Below, in pieces: positions 50,103-61,200 of a stretch of 64,000 bases of DNA. Below the pieces are notes generated by a model. That model was not told the DNA's origin. It searched no databases and saw only the letters and a program-made list of their open reading frames with translations. Origin of the DNA: Sugiyamaella lignohabitans (Eukaryota; Ascomycota; Dipodascomycetes; Dipodascales; Trichomonascaceae); contig NC_031672.1 in NCBI RefSeq assembly GCF_001640025.1, positions 1,240,001 through 1,304,000 on the forward strand, given 5' to 3'. The translations under genes and the position numbers were made by a program. Position 1 is the stretch's first letter; each line of letters begins with the position of its first letter.

Positions 50103-50535
50103 TACACGGCCTGGTTAGCTTGCCAAACTGTTAGGAAGCAGCCGGTGGGGTAGTTTGGCTCTCCACAGACCGGTCAGGGGGCAGCTGGTGGGGTGGATTT
50201 TAGATCTGGTCGGAATCTGGTCGGGATCTGGTTAAAAACCACCCGCTCGAGTCTTCGAAACGATAGCTTTGAGCCCTTGAAACTGGTAGCTAACGCCAGA
50301 TTGAGCTACTTGCAATGGATGCAACCTGTTTGGGTAAATGGGACCATTGGAAATGAACCGCACCGCAACACCGCATAAAAGTTGGCTGGCTCGTCAGCTG
50401 CAATCGGAATCTACAGCTGAGTGGGGTAATTGGGAGCAATGGATTAGGAGCAATAGATTTGGAGCAATGGCTGCTGTTGGCCGCACAAGTCCGTGCTGGA
50501 TCTGCTGTTACATCTGCTCCTACTGGCTGGTTAAT

Positions 50536-50604
<69 letters not shown>
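50536..50604. repeat. (TAC)23 microsatellite
   Basis: 69 bp of uninterrupted TAC units between the two elements of this gap. Non-coding; the Thr, Tyr and Val runs it gives in the three frames are artefacts. Confidence 0.98.
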
Positions 50605-50755
50605 CACAGCGGTACCTGTCAATATTCATATAGCACCATTAAGGAGACGTATACCACCCCTTAAGTACTCAAGAACCCCTAAATTTTTATTTTATTTTAT
50701 TACAGTTTCCACAGCACACACGACACCAGCAACAGGCTCCTGGTACCCCCCAGTC

Positions 50756-50808
50756 GCTCGCGAAGCGAGCACAACGGGGTCTGGGGCAGCGCCCCAGCCG
50801 CCGGAGGC
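50756..50808 (-). repeat. GC-rich hairpin element, reverse, single
   Basis: Second hairpin GCTCGC-GAA-GCGAGC; large hairpin GGGGC-AGC-GCCCC. 315 bp before the PBI2 ATG. Confidence 0.94.
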
Positions 50809-51122
50809 ACAATGCCCTCCCCCGCCAGCCAGCCCCTCCCAGGCGGGTCGACGTCAGATAGCGGGATCGGGGGCTGCTGCTGCGTGATAAGATTGCTGCT
50901 GGCGCCGTGCCTGATTACGCACTTCAGATTGCCCTGGCGCCACCGCCATCCACATTTACTACTATATTAGGTAGCCGAGCTACATCTTATCTTGATCACT
51001 CACTACTACCTTATTATATTATACATAGTAAATTAGTATCCACTATTACTATTACTTCGATTAGTACTACCAGCAAACTCGTTTCACGGCTATTTCATAT
51101 ACAAACAAACAAACAAATCAAA

Positions 51123-51651
51123 ATGGGTTTTGATACTTATATTGTAAGTCAATTGCGTGAATTTGAATCGCCACATTTGTAGTAGTTGGGTCTGGTCAGA
51201 GTACCAGTTCCAGTGCTAGAAGCGACAGAGAGAGCCACCACTGGTGGATCACATCATAGATTATTGAGATCTTCGTGGGAATTATAGCAGTGAAAGTGAA
51301 TGATCTGATGGAGATTATAAGCTTGTAGCGATAAAAGCGATCTAGCTATGATATCATATGATATCATATGATATACACGACGCTAGCTATGTAGCTAAAT
51401 GGCTACAAAGTAGATGTAACGATGCGACTAGGTACTAACGACATCAACAGGTTAGATTCAAGGACGGCATTGCCGACAGCGACTTCAAGAAGGCCATTGA
51501 GCAAGTCAAGTCGTCTGGTGGCAAGATTGTGCACGAGCACACCCTGTTCAAGGGCTTCACCGCCAGTCTTCCCAGCGACCATGTCTCTGCCCTCAGCTCC
51601 CACCCCGAGCTCGACGGCATCGAGAAGGACCAGACCGTCCACACTCAATAG
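51123..51651 (+). CDS. PBI2: Proteinase B inhibitor (Pbi2/LMA1-type, inhibitor I9)
   Basis: Two exons: join(51123..51143,51451..51651), 73 residues, matching the family (75 in S. cerevisiae). Pbi2 inhibits the vacuolar protease B and, with thioredoxin, forms LMA1, needed for vacuole fusion. Exon 1 codes only MGFDTYI. The 307-nt intron runs from GTAAGT to TACTAACGACATCAACAG. Exon 2 codes VRFKDGIADSDFKKAIEQV, then SGGKIVHEHTLFKGFTASLP and the end KDQTVHTQ, which follow the I9 propeptide-like fold (compare GGSIVHKF and DKEVHTN). The small first exon makes the gene easy to miss. Confidence 0.88.
51348..51374. repeat. Palindromic tandem ATGATATCAT units in the PBI2 intron
   Basis: ATGATATCAT repeated about 2.5 times, each unit self-complementary. 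No function proposed. Confidence 0.8.
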
Positions 51652-51739
51652 ACACTGACCTATAGAGCACGCCGTCTCCCCGGCCTCTTCATACTACCTA
51701 TATATTATAATAGTACATGTTACTAGCAACCGGGGTGCT

Positions 51740-51996
51740 GCCTCCGGCGGCTGGGGCTCCGCCCCAGACCCCGCTGCTCCTCTCGCTACGCTCGAGTCGG
51801 GCGTCTACGGTCCCTCTTTCTCATACAATACACAATGGTACTGCACAATGGTACTGTTTCGGTGGGTTTTTGAATTGTGATTCGTGAAAGTAGCCTGACC
51901 GAGCAAGTAAACACGCGAGCTGGGCCCGTAGACGCCCGACTCGAGCGTAGCGAGAGGAGCAGCGGGGTCTGGGGCGGAGCCCCAGCCGCCGGAGGC
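51740..51996. repeat. Inverted pair of GC-rich elements between PBI2 and chitinase
   Basis: Forward arm 51740-51803, 88 bp after the PBI2 stop; reverse arm 51933-51996, 100 bp from the chitinase stop. The variable base is A in one arm and T in the other, a unique variant shared by both arms. Confidence 0.97.
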
Positions 51997-52096
51997 AGTC
52001 ACCCAGTCGGAGAGTGTATGTGTGAAGGTGAATTAATTAATTAATATACAGAAAGCAAGAATGTCATAAATAAGAAAATGGGTCGTTCGTGAAGTG

Positions 52097-53983
52097 TTAG
52101 GCAGCCACGGTGACGATGGCGGTGCCCGTGGTCCAGGTTTGCACCAGGGTGCTGTATTGGTTGGGGTTGTAGTGGGTAACGATCTCCATGACCTCGCCGT
52201 TGGTGGTGAGGTAGTAGGTGACATCGTGGGGCACCGAGTCCAGGGAGCCGTCAGGGCCAATGGCCGAGAAGTAGGTCGGTGGCTGTGGTGTCACGATTGC
52301 GGTGCTCGATGTAGTGGTGGAGCTGGGTGTAGCAGCCAGCACGAGGTTGGCAGGTGAGGTGGTCAATGCAGCGACAGATGAGGGACTGGCAGTCGGACTG
52401 GCAGATTGAATTGAGGAAACAGCCGGGCTGGATGTGCTGGCGATGACAGAAGCTGGTGCTGAAGATGGAGTACTCGACGATTCCTGTTCAGAGCCGAGAG
52501 CGATAGAAGAGGAGGATACGGGAAGAGCAGAGGAGATGGGGGTAGAGCTGATTTCGGCATTGTTGCTGCTTAGAACCGACGAAGGCACAGAAGAAACAGG
52601 AGCGGAGGAAGCAGGAGATGAAGTGACAGCAGAAGAGAGTGGCACGCTTGACAGAGAGCTGACCACAGACGATAGAAAGGACGAGCTGGCCTCGACGGGA
52701 CTGGACGAGGGAGTGGATGCTGGCACAGAGCTGCTGCTGACGGCTGAAGGGGTCCACCAGACAGTTGAGGAAGAGGAAGTAGATGACGAGGAAGGTGCCT
52801 CGACAGGAGTTGACGAAGGGAGTTCTAGCGAGGAGGACGAGGACAATGGAACTGAAGAGGAGACAGCAATTGATGAGGAGACTGCAATTGGAGTTGATGA
52901 ACTGACAGCTGGAGGAGTCCACCAGACAATTGTGCTGGTTGAAGTGGTGGCAGATGAGATGGGTGAAGAAGCTGGGGAAACAGCAGGGGGAGGAGGTGCA
53001 CTAGCACCTCCTTGAAGAGCGGCCTTGGCTCCTTGAGCGAAATTATTTCCATCACTACCAACATTAGCCCATGCTTGTGAAGCATCCCACATCATGATAC
53101 CACCGAATGTGCTGTAGGTAGATTGAAGGTATTTAGCAGCACTGGAAACGACGTCAATAGGTTGGTATCCGGAGCCAGCAGCAGATGCAGAGGCAGGAAC
53201 TCCCAAGTAGATCTTGGCATTTTTGTTGAAGGATTGAGTCTTGACAAAGGTGTCCCAGCTGTCGTAGTTGAAATTAGCACCGGGAGTAGACCCTTGCCAA
53301 TTTTGCATTCCGCAGAAATTGTTGTAGAATTGAACGAAAACAAAGTCAAAGTCAGAGGTGGTAAGAGCAGTGTTGAGTCCAGCATCAGGAATTGGGCATT
53401 GAGGAGCACCACTGATGTAGTATTGCTTAGAAGTGTCAGAACTGTAGTGAGATCTCATTTGAGTGACGAATGCACCATATCCTACAGGATTATTGTTCTC
53501 AATATCCAAATCGAAACCATCAACAACAGAGTCACCAAAAGGTCTGGTGTCGGAAGATCCTCCTCCAAACACATTCCACAGAGTATCAGCAAATTCTTCA
53601 CCCTGAGAATCGGAAGTAAATCCATATGAACCAGAAGCACCGCCCAAGGATAGCAACACTTTCTTGCCGAGTCCTTGACAAGTTTTAATATCAGTTGCAA
53701 TTTGGTCGCATTGAAACAAGCCAGTACCAGGGAAAGAAGGACCAGTGCAAGCACCAGCAAAGTTCACCTCAGGAAGACCATCAGTACCAAAAAAGGTGGT
53801 AAGGAATGACAAAACGACGACATCAGTAGCTTCATATTGACAGTAGTAAGCAAGACTTTCTTGGGTATTCTGGCCACCAGCGGAATTTTGGCCCCAATAA
53901 ACAACCACATTATCATTTCCAGCAGCATCAAAGGCTGTAGCCACTGCCGCTAGCAGGGTAGATAATATTAGCACCGACAGCAT
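52097..53983 (-). CDS. CTS1: Secreted GH18 chitinase, class III type (Cts1-like)
   Basis: Cleaves chitin, typically for cell separation or wall remodelling. 628 residues. Signal peptide at 1-17 (MLSVLILSTLLAAVATA). The GH18 catalytic domain covers ~20-310: VVYWGQNSAGG at the start, SLGGASGSYGF, and the catalytic motif DGFDLDIE with Glu162 as acid. The rest (~320-580) is Ser/Thr/Val-rich, expected to be O-mannosylated, with two TIVWWTPPAVSSS-type repeats. The last ~60 residues (YYLTTNGEVMEIVTHYNP) form a small terminal domain. No GPI tail is seen. ATG at 53983. Confidence 0.94.
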   Translation of the reverse strand: MLSVLILSTLLAAVATAFDAAGNDNVVVYWGQNSAGGQNTQESLAYYCQYEATDVVVLSFLTTFFGTDGLPEVNFAGACTGPSFPGTGLFQCDQIATDIKTCQGLGKKVLLSLGGASGSYGFTSDSQGEEFADTLWNVFGGGSSDTRPFGDSVVDGFDLDIENNNPVGYGAFVTQMRSHYSSDTSKQYYISGAPQCPIPDAGLNTALTTSDFDFVFVQFYNNFCGMQNWQGSTPGANFNYDSWDTFVKTQSFNKNAKIYLGVPASASAAGSGYQPIDVVSSAAKYLQSTYSTFGGIMMWDASQAWANVGSDGNNFAQGAKAALQGGASAPPPPAVSPASSPISSATTSTSTIVWWTPPAVSSSTPIAVSSSIAVSSSVPLSSSSSLELPSSTPVEAPSSSSTSSSSTVWWTPSAVSSSSVPASTPSSSPVEASSSFLSSVVSSLSSVPLSSAVTSSPASSAPVSSVPSSVLSSNNAEISSTPISSALPVSSSSIALGSEQESSSTPSSAPASVIASTSSPAVSSIQSASPTASPSSVAALTTSPANLVLAATPSSTTTSSTAIVTPQPPTYFSAIGPDGSLDSVPHDVTYYLTTNGEVMEIVTHYNPNQYSTLVQTWTTGTAIVTVAA

Positions 53984-55682
53984 TATTTATATACTAAAAA
54001 GAATGAACAGCAACGAACCGTGCTAAGTGAACAAATGAATGACAAACGAACGATAAACGAACGATAAACGAAAGACTGGTGCTTTAAAGCTGTTGACTAC
54101 TAGTGATTATTCAAGTTGAGATGGGGTGTTGGTCGCTAATTTATATAACTCATTGGCAATGACAAAAACCCGTGCAAAAGAAACTTGACTGCGCCATCTC
54201 CGGAGATCATCATCGGGTACGTGCTTGCGAATATCCGGAGAGCAAAATAACTGCAAGGGATTTTCTCGGCACATCATCCCGACAATCATATCAGGCGGGA
54301 GTATTCTTTGTTTAACGACAGGTATTTAAAATGAATTTTTCCACTTCAGGGTGAGATCCACGAGCATGGCTGGCATCTCGTCTCCCTTCACGTACATGAA
54401 GATGTGCACATGTTCCTGCATGCAAGCGAGATTCAATATGCACACCAGAGACCTAACTATACACACATACTATGAAAAATACCACAGCAGTCGGATTTCG
54501 GTCGTAAGGGGACCACTGAAAGATGTCGGGTTGTGTACAACCCCTGGATGATCCGGGGAGACAATCGTACCCGATAAGGTGAGTTTCTGCTTGAATAGTA
54601 GCTGAGACAGCCAGGTTGACATATACTCATCATACACATCTCATCATGAGAGTCATTCCTGTACAAGGCGTCTCGCCGAAGTTTGCGAAGCGTGATTTTC
54701 GAAAAAATCCGTGTACGTACCCGAGCAATGGAAATGTGGCCTGTGTCCATAACCAACTTAAGGTTCCATCTGACAGAGTCTAATTAAAAGGGTCTCTGTT
54801 CACCAAAGTTAACGCTAACCAGAATTAGCTGGCAACAGCCGTTGTTTTTCAAAGCAAATGACCCCAATTAGCAACATAGGCTCTGTTTACGGTTACTACA
54901 GTACTACAGTTTTGGTTTAATTACGGCGAGAAAAAAGTGTATATCCCCATTACTCTTTCAAGCGAGAGGAAAAATGACCTCGCTACCAGCCACCGTTGAA
55001 ATGCATGTACTTATGCAGAAGCTTAAACCTGCCACTTTACTTGATCCGGGGGAGATCGGCACTTATTAGTCTGTTAGGGATGCATACATGCACAATCTGA
55101 TCTCGCTAAAATTACTAGTTTCCTAATTAGTTGACAAGTTCGTGAAGTCCAGTACCAGCCCTCCATTTAAAAAACCGGGCAGTGACTAGCACTGACTGAG
55201 CAAAATTATTAATACGTAAATGTAACCTTGTCGTTTCCTCAACTGGTCCATGTTTAGAACCGTATGAGCAAACCTGGTGGTCCAAGCTTCTAACGGCTCC
55301 ATGAAGCAGTGGTCTAAATTTGACTAGGTGCTGAATAAAGAACCCATTATTAGTATTAATATACTGTATATTTAGCCAGTAATACTAGCAATGGTTCCCA
55401 TCCAGATCAACACATCTTCGGAGACGCCTCAGATGCTCCGGCTCTAGCGGCAACGGCCTTCAGATGAGACATACTAAGCGGAGTTCAAATCCCCCTCAGA
55501 TCGGAAATATCAGGTGGGTCCATCTGATATGATCTTCGATCGCATGATGTGAGGTGGTGTGAAGGTGGTGTTCAAAAAAACTACTATTACAGTTACATAA
55601 ATAAATAAATAATAATAAATATGAGAGCGAATCATCCCATAGTGACATCATTCGCCCGCCACGGACCTCGTCTTGAACGCCG
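53984..55682. other. Intergenic: chitinase promoter and EME1 3' region
   Basis: About 1.7 kb without any GC-rich element. It contains a 16-bp palindrome GGGTTGT-GT-ACAACCC (54528-54543) and a 7-bp-stem hairpin (55507-55530). A tRNA-like T-loop word at 55481-55495 has no matching stems. No ORF is supported. Confidence 0.55.
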
Positions 55683-57799
55683 TCACAGCTGCAAATACTG
55701 ATCAGGGTCTTTACTTTGCAATATTTTACATATTGACTTGGCTAAGGATGATCCTACTACTTTAGTAGACCGTGTTCCCGATTCCTTTCGCAGGCCTTCC
55801 AATGCCTCGGTTCCTCGTTTGTCAATCGATTCCATCAATCCAAACATGTTGTTGTACACACTGGCTACTGATTTAGAAACGACTGGTGTTACGTACTTGA
55901 TCTGTTCAAGAGATTTCGAGAGGGTATCCTGAATAGATGTGCCAGATCTAACTGTACCAATCATATCAAGAGTCTCACTAGCAAGCAGTTCCCTTGCCTT
56001 GTAATGGCGACTGCCAATATCCATGGCAAATCCAAGTATCATTTCTGCCGATTCTTCTCTCGACTTTGTATGACATAGTCTACAGTTTTTCGTAATCTCT
56101 AATTCAATTAAAGAGTCCCAAGCTATTTTGCTTGGCCGATCAGAGATGATATTTGTAGTTGCCTCGACTGCGGTGGCTTGACCAGCTACTAATTGACGAA
56201 CTCGGTCGGCAAATTTCTTGTCCAACTCTAGATCCGCCTTTTTCAACTGAGCATGAAGTCCTTCTATGATATAAAGCACTTGGTATTCGCGGTAAGCAGC
56301 ATCTATTGTTTCTAGATGTTGCTTTTTCTTGTCAGTATTGAGAAATATGTCTACCGCTTTCTTGCCTTCCATATATATAACCACCACATTCTCGGGTTTT
56401 ATTTCCAATGGTATAGGGACGTACATATCTTGCTCAGGATCAAATCTGTTTGTCACTTTTCTGTCGAATGTAATTGAATAATATATGCCATTTTCGCTTT
56501 CTTCCGCCCTGTCTACTTCCTTGATATCACAACCAAGCTCTTCTGACTGTTGCTTTATCACCGACCCGAGTTCTGACTTGGCAAAGTCCTTGCCGAATTT
56601 GATAATAATTTCTTTAGCACAAGAACTTCGCGAACTTTTCTTCCTGTTGGCCTCGTCCAGTTCCTTCTTCCTCTTTTTCTCGGCCTCGGCAGCCATCTTA
56701 GATGCCAATCTCTCAGCCTTTTTACGCTCAGCAGCTTCTTTTTTCTGAAGCTTCGCAGCAGCAGACTTGGTCATCTTAGCAGATCTAGGTTCAGGTTCTT
56801 CCTCTGTACCTAATTCCCTGGTCTCACCCAGGCAATCTCCAGAGTTACTCTCCTTCATCTTTGTCTTTTCTTTGCTGGATTTGCTTGTAGAGGAAGCAGT
56901 AGCATTAGCAGCTACATTTCTAGCTCCTTTTCGGATAATAGAACTGCTGTCATCTTCCGTATCGCTATCTATTGAGAAATTCTGTCCAGTCAGTATTGAC
57001 CCTTACAAACTCAGCACCCACAGCAATCCACTCCTACACACTTACCCCTGTAAACTTATACCGCTGATTTCGAACCACAGCAGTTGGCGAGCTCGAACCA
57101 GATATCGACAGCCTTCGAGCCTTTGCAACAGTCACATCCTGGAACCCTCCACTGCTCAAAACATCGTCAAAATTGCTCTTCTTCAACCCTACCGGTAAAC
57201 TCATCGTATTCCCTGCTTTCTTGCCTTTCACAGAACCAAAATTCGGACTAGAGCTCGGTCCATCTGCAAACACATCACCAAAATCACTGCTTGGCAAGAA
57301 CCTGCTTCTGACATTGGCGCTCTGTGGGGTTCTAGTGTTTAACCCATGCACAGATGGACTGCTTCTAATCACCTCAGCATTCGGACTATTGCTCACTCCC
57401 TTTTCACTAATTCGATTCTCGCCATTAATAAACTCTTTATTATTCGACTGTTGAGACGACGACAAAGCAAAATAGTCGGGACTGCCCTCTGGCAAAGTCG
57501 GTGGTCCTCTCTGTGGAGTGGATCTAAGCGATCTCGTCCGAGAAAGTATAGGAGACGAAGCAAGATTGATTCTCACCGGCACCGACACACCGCGAGACTC
57601 GTCAGGACCACCACTGCCACTCAAAATATCACTAACTTCCCGCGAAGATTCGTCGTCAATAACGATCACCGATTCACTACCAACCGTTAGTCTCAGTCCT
57701 AATTCAGCGAAGTAACCATAAAACTCACCTGACCGAGCCGTCCACATCATCGCTCTCAATCACGATAATCTCCGAGCTGGCTCTCACAGCCCTCGACAT
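55683..57799 (-). CDS. EME1: Structure-specific endonuclease subunit Eme1/Mms4
   Basis: Non-catalytic partner of Mus81, which cuts branched recombination intermediates. Three exons: complement(join(55683..56981,57046..57676,57729..57799)), 666 residues. Intron 1 (52 nt) ends GACTAACGGTTGGTAG; intron 2 (64 nt) ends TACTGACTGGACAG; all joins keep the frame. The N-terminus has two SUMO-interacting-like patches (IIVIESDD, VIVIDDES) and is Ser-rich. A Lys/Glu/Ala-rich coiled stretch (~255-315) precedes the ERCC4-type domain (EIIIKFGKDFA, YYSITFDRKV, VLYIIEGLHAQL) and C-terminal helices. The nuclease motif ERKxxxD is absent, as expected for Eme1. CACGTG lies 101 bp upstream. Confidence 0.87.
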
Positions 57800-57899
57800 C
57801 CTTATCTCTGCCGTCCTTCACAAAACTACCCTCGGAAAATGGGTGAGCAGCGAAATCAACTTCTTCAGCTGCAGCATGCAATAAAATAAACAAACCGTT

Positions 57900-57905
57900 C
57901 ACGTG
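57900..57905. promoter_or_regulatory. CACGTG box upstream of EME1
   Basis: TCACGTGA core, 101-106 bp before the EME1 ATG. Function is inferred. Confidence 0.35.
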
Positions 57906-57929
57906 ACTGTATCTTCGCCAGGGTCCCCT

Positions 57930-58147
57930 GCCTCCGGCGGCTGGGGCTCTGCCCCAGACCCCGTGGCTCCTCTCGCTTCGCTCGAGTCGGGCATCGGGGG
58001 TGCCAGACAAATGAAAAAATAGTCGGGATTTTTTTATCCCCAGAAATCCGAGTTTTGCGAGCCCCGCGAAACAGGGACCCCGATGCCCGACTCGAGCGAA
58101 GCGAGAGGAGCCACGGGGTCTGGGGCGGAGCCCCAGCCGCCGGAGGC
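57930..58147. repeat. Near-perfect inverted pair of GC-rich elements upstream of the SEC8 stop
   Basis: Arms 57930-57999 and 58078-58147 are reverse complements over about 70 bp with one mismatch (loop TCT against TCC). The inner ends GGGCATCGGGG and CCCCGATGCCC also pair. The reverse arm ends 56 bp from the SEC8 stop, in sense orientation. Confidence 0.97.
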
Positions 58148-58202
58148 AGAGGATGGCGGTCGTGAAAAGATACAATAAATAACTAGAAAGATTCCCAGGT
58201 GG

Positions 58203-61200
58203 CTACTCTTTGACGGCGATGCGGTCTGATCCCCAGAAGATCTGGTGGATCTCCTTGATTTGGGCGTCCATTTGTCGTTTGGCCTGGCTGGCAGCTTCGC
58301 GACGACTGGCTTGCTCGTGCTTGTAAATGATGTCATTGTGGAGGAGACGGCAGATGATTTTGGCCTCGTCGGAGCCGATGTTGGTGTCGTTTTTGCGCAG
58401 TCGCTCAATGAGAACGCCTGGTGACTGGTTGAGATGGCCGTAGAATTCCATGGCCAACGAGAAATCAACGTCTTTCGGGTCGACAGCCACTGATTTCAGC
58501 ATCTGCTGGAGGACGAGGATGTTGCAGTACATCTTGTTCACGCCGTTGCTGTTGATTTTGCGCAGGCTGTCTGCTCCATATATGAGCAGAGCGTTCAATG
58601 TTTTAGCAAGCCCTCTGATAACGGCATCACGGTCTTTTCGTACGAGTGCTTCGCCAATTGCTTCGTCGCAGCTGACAATACTGGTATCGAGAAGGCCAAT
58701 AAAGGCATCCCGTTCTTCGACATCGGATTCCAGGTAATAGTCACCTTCGACCATCGTTCGATCAATGAAGTAAACCGACCGGAATCGCAGATCAAACCGT
58801 AGAGTAACTACACATGTTTCGGCCAGGGTACCAAGGGCAGAGATGGAGTTGTCGAAATCTTGAACTGATTTTCCTGCCAAAGTGAGATACTCGGTATCGT
58901 CACTAAACGACTGACCAACGTGGTTGGCTTCCAGTAGAGTCCATCTCTTCTTGATCCGTGCTTGCAAAGTAGCACTGGAGTCCAGTCCATCGCCGTCTTC
59001 GTTTTCGGGATCGGTCTCAACATCAGTCACTTTACGCATTTTTTCCAGCTCTAGTACAATCCATCTAATACTCGTTGTCATTACGGATAGGAATCGATAA
59101 CTTTCAATCTCAAGTAGGTCGTTCTGCATCACCCGACGCCTTGTTCTGTCATCAGTACTTGTCTGACTAATTCTCCGTCTTAAAAACACTCCGATTTCAT
59201 CGGCAATGCTCTGCTCTGATTCATCGGTATGAGGCACCGAATGCATAATAGTCAACGCCAGATTCCTTGCAACAGCGTCGTTAGCTAGCTCAGCAGCCAT
59301 TTTCTTTGGAACTACGTTGGTTCCGGCTGGCACTTCTTCATAATGACCCTCGACAAACTCGTTATAACGACTGGTATAGAAATTGGTCAACCACCCAATC
59401 GCAGAAATGATCAGTGAAGCATATTTCTCTCTGTACATGTATCCTGTGTTGAGCAGTTTACAGGTCATTTTAATCAGTCTAATAAATGAAATAGCTCCTT
59501 GTAATACCGGTCTTTTAGCTACCTTAGACCAGTGGGGGTCGATTTGTGTTGACAGGGGGTCAAGCATGATGTTTTGGAATGAACTTAGAAGCGAGTTTTC
59601 AAGCTGGGGAAGATACGAGTTGGTCAAGAAATCGTCCAAAAGACGAGTGGATGATTTATTCAGCGCTTGCTGTTGTTTTCTGTCAGCATATGGATGGACT
59701 ACCTTTGCCCTTTGAAGGAATACTACTGTTGGTTCTAACAGTGCCCGTACATTTAGCACATTTGGAGCAATCAGTAATGAATGGTTCAGGGTTTTGTCGG
59801 TAGGAGCATATGGCATAACGGCTTGTTTCAGACTTAGGTTGTTTCCAGTATCGTTAAGAACAAGGCCAGGAACGGTGTTTTCTAGTTTCTTTTTCAAAAG
59901 ATCATATTGCTCTTTGATCTCAAAATTATCAATATCCGAACTGGCAAACTTGAAAACTGATCGGGTTTTTTGTTGTGACTTGAAAATCGACATTTGTCTT
60001 TTGAAAGTTGGTGGTGCTTTAGGTGTATCCGGTCGAATGGTTCGTTTTGTTGTGATATATGCCTTCATTAGTTGAATGATCTCGGTTTCTATGCTGCTAA
60101 CAACTGCAAAATAGTCATAACTGAGCAGTGCACTTTGGCCCTGTCCAGATAATCTGCTTGAAATAGCTGCCACAACTTCATACACAACACGGTGTCCTTG
60201 TAAAATAGCTATAAACTTCGAGTATAATGTCCATGCCAAATCTTTAAGAACAGCCAGACGGGCTTCAATTTGAGGGTTTTCCAGCTCAGAAAACAACTCA
60301 GCAGCCCCTCCAACCACGGTTCCAGAACCATCTTTGCTGGCTGCACTGAGTCTATTACTGGCACCTCCAGCACTGGAACCATTCACCACACTAGTTGCCC
60401 CAGAAGTTGTACTACTTCGACTTCTAGTAGCACCTACAAGAACCTGACCAGTTTGTAATGTACCTCCATTGGCCACAACCCTAGGGTCGTCGTCAAATCC
60501 CTCTGGTGTATCTTCCAAAATAAGACTCTTAGGAGCACCTTGGCGCACTTCAGACACCGTCTTATCAATGACTTTACTCAATTCTAATGGCAGTCGTTGA
60601 TGTAGCAAATCAAATGCATTTGGCAGTTTATTCAAACGACCCAAAGTCTCCACAACCAACCGGATATAGTTGAAAGAACCTACCTCACTAATCTGGTTCT
60701 CTGCCGACAACTGTGTCGTCCTATCAAAATTACTGAGAAATTCATCCAATAAAGCCGATCCTGAAAATGACAACGACTCTTCACTCATATCAAACTTGAC
60801 TTTATCTTCTATTAACTGCTCAATACTTGACACTTGATCTCCACCTTGAGAGTATGAGCTCCATCTGGTGTCACAATATGGTGATTTCAAATATAGATGA
60901 TTTGACAGCTCTTCAATCAGAATGCTAAATAACGACGATTCCTGAGACGACAAGTATGCTTGTAATGGCTGTAAACCGCCAACTTTAGCCAGATCTTCAT
61001 TATCAATTGTCCTCAGTGCAGTTGATAGCGTGTCATGAGCAGACAGAAACTGTTTCTGTGCAATCTCAAGCTCGAGTCTATCCGGAACAGACCTCAATTC
61101 TTCGATCAGATCAAGAATCTTGATCATATGATCGTATTTCAACGAACTGGCTCGCAACTCTTTTAATATCGGTCTTCTCGTAGAAAGATCCTGTCTGGCC

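Larger units (their letters stand above)
48859..51122. other. Divergent intergenic region between the kinase and PBI2
   Basis: About 2.26 kb, the longest gap in the window. It contains two GC-rich elements (50038-50102 and 50756-50808, facing each other 650 bp apart) and a (TAC)23 run. Many ACCAGT/ACCGGT words occur at 49140-49260. No tRNA-like fold or credible ORF was found. Confidence 0.55.
57800..58202. other. Intergenic between EME1 start and SEC8 stop
   Basis: 403 bp with the EME1 promoter (CACGTG at 57900-57905) and a long near-perfect inverted element pair. No ORF is supported. Confidence 0.6.

Noticed and set aside
50290..50887. ORFs with poly-Thr, poly-Tyr or poly-Val
   Set aside because: Translations of the (TAC)23 microsatellite.
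55420..55500. tRNA-like text (GAGTTCAAATCC followed by CCCCTC)
   Set aside because: The T-loop word is present, but its stem does not pair well and no D-arm, anticodon stem or acceptor stem fits upstream.
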